Source of the DNA: Nocardioides sp. S5
Lineage (GTDB): Bacteria > Actinomycetota > Actinomycetes > Propionibacteriales > Nocardioidaceae
Assembly (NCBI RefSeq): GCF_017310035.1
Contig: NZ_CP022296.1
Span: 3,844,001-3,908,000, forward strand
DNA: 64,000 nt
Direction of reading: 5' to 3'
Every line of letters begins with the position of its first letter. Position 1 is the first letter of the stretch. Under the pieces are notes generated by a model that did not search any database, was not told where the DNA came from, and worked only from the letters and a program-made list of their open reading frames with translations. Made by a program: the position numbers and the translations under genes. Below are positions 63,703-64,000 of the stretch, in pieces.

Positions 63703-63718
63703 TGCCCTGAATCGGGGA
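63703..63718. promoter_or_regulatory. Weak candidate operator dyad upstream of LCP-like gene
   Basis: TGCCCTGAATCGGGGA resembles the locus dyad but has a longer, altered centre. It lies about 64 bases before ATG 63647 and 10 bases before the pth stop. Confidence 0.35.
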
Positions 63719-63727
63719 GACCGCACC

Positions 63728-64000
63728 TCAGGAGTTGAAGCGCTGCTGCGTCTTCTCGAGGCCCTCGGTGATCAGGGACTCGACTGCGTCGGCGGCGTCG
63801 CCGACCTGGAACGGCAGCTCCTTGCGCTCGACGGTCGAGTAGTTCGACAGCACGAAGTCGGCCACGTCCTGGCGCCCGGGCGGGCGGCCGATGCCGGCGC
63901 GGACGCGGTAGAAGTCGCCCGTGCCGAGCGAGGAGCGCATCGACTTCAGCCCGTTGTGGCCGTTGTCTCCGCCGCCGAGCTTGACGCGCAGCGTCCCGAA
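63728..64000 (-). CDS. pth: Peptidyl-tRNA hydrolase, C-terminal part (cut by window edge)
   Basis: The last 90 codons are visible; the N-terminal half lies outside. The segment [19 protein letters not shown] contains the conserved Asn/His region of Pth, followed by [14 protein letters not shown] and the family's C-terminal helix [18 protein letters not shown]. Pth releases peptides from peptidyl-tRNA after premature termination. It is on the same strand as the LCP-like gene upstream in position but is a housekeeping gene that borders the exopolysaccharide locus. No 50S rplY gene is visible in the window. Confidence 0.9.
   Translation of the reverse strand, partial: FGTLRVKLGGGDNGHNGLKSMRSSLGTGDFYRVRAGIGRPPGRQDVADFVLSNYSTVERKELPFQVGDAADAVESLITEGLEKTQQRFNS

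Overview
The window is high-GC DNA with GTG starts, 4-base ATGA/GTGA gene overlaps, leaderless promoters and gene families typical of Actinomycetota. Gene content (mfd, a SurA-like lipoprotein, mazG, eno, a DivIC/FtsB protein, DUF501, Ppx/GppA, and pth at the far end) fits a Nocardioides-like member of the Propionibacteriales. That assignment is an inference from gene families and not a database result.

Layout: (1) 1-24.3 kb is mostly housekeeping: a YigZ/IMPACT protein, YihY, a TauE-like permease, cystathionine beta-synthase, an SGNH hydrolase, a Bax-inhibitor-like protein, a PASTA lipoprotein, peptide deformylase, an ACT protein, uracil-DNA glycosylase, Ppx/GppA, DUF501, a DivIC/FtsB protein, enolase, a secreted metalloprotease, MazG, Mfd, two tandem secreted paralogues, a guanidine-III riboswitch with an SMR guanidinium-type exporter, and CysQ. 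It also holds a short tRNA with a UAA anticodon and a decayed composite of a solute-binding protein and a DUF222/HNH nuclease. (2) 24.3-63.7 kb is one large exopolysaccharide locus: three regulatory genes (LuxR-type protein, histidine kinase, response regulator), an asparagine-synthase-like amidotransferase, an initiating sugar phosphotransferase, flippase, polymerase/ligase, chain-length regulator, at least five glycosyltransferases, sugar-nucleotide enzymes, an acyl carrier protein/AMP-ligase/PLP-decarboxylase/GNAT module, a polysaccharide deacetylase, and large secreted proteins with DUF4082-like and beta-helix domains. (3) The right edge holds the C-terminal end of peptidyl-tRNA hydrolase.

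How it fits together: a Wzx/Wzy-type pathway is nearly complete. WbaP-like transferase loads the lipid carrier, the glycosyltransferases extend the repeat unit, Wzx flips it, a Wzy-like protein polymerises it and a Wzz-like protein sets length. WbpB/WbpD/WbpE-like enzymes and a PglE/PglD-like pair suggest acetamido- or diacetamido-sugars. The most striking feature is a repeated dyad near CCCCAATTTGGGG, found 60-165 bp upstream of almost every transcription unit in this locus, including the LuxR gene and the kinase operon. I did not notice it in intergenic DNA of the housekeeping half. It looks like the operator of a locus-wide regulon run by the regulators encoded at its left end. The gene set also parallels the exosortase-A (PEP-CTERM) exopolysaccharide loci of Gram-negative bacteria, yet no exosortase is visible.
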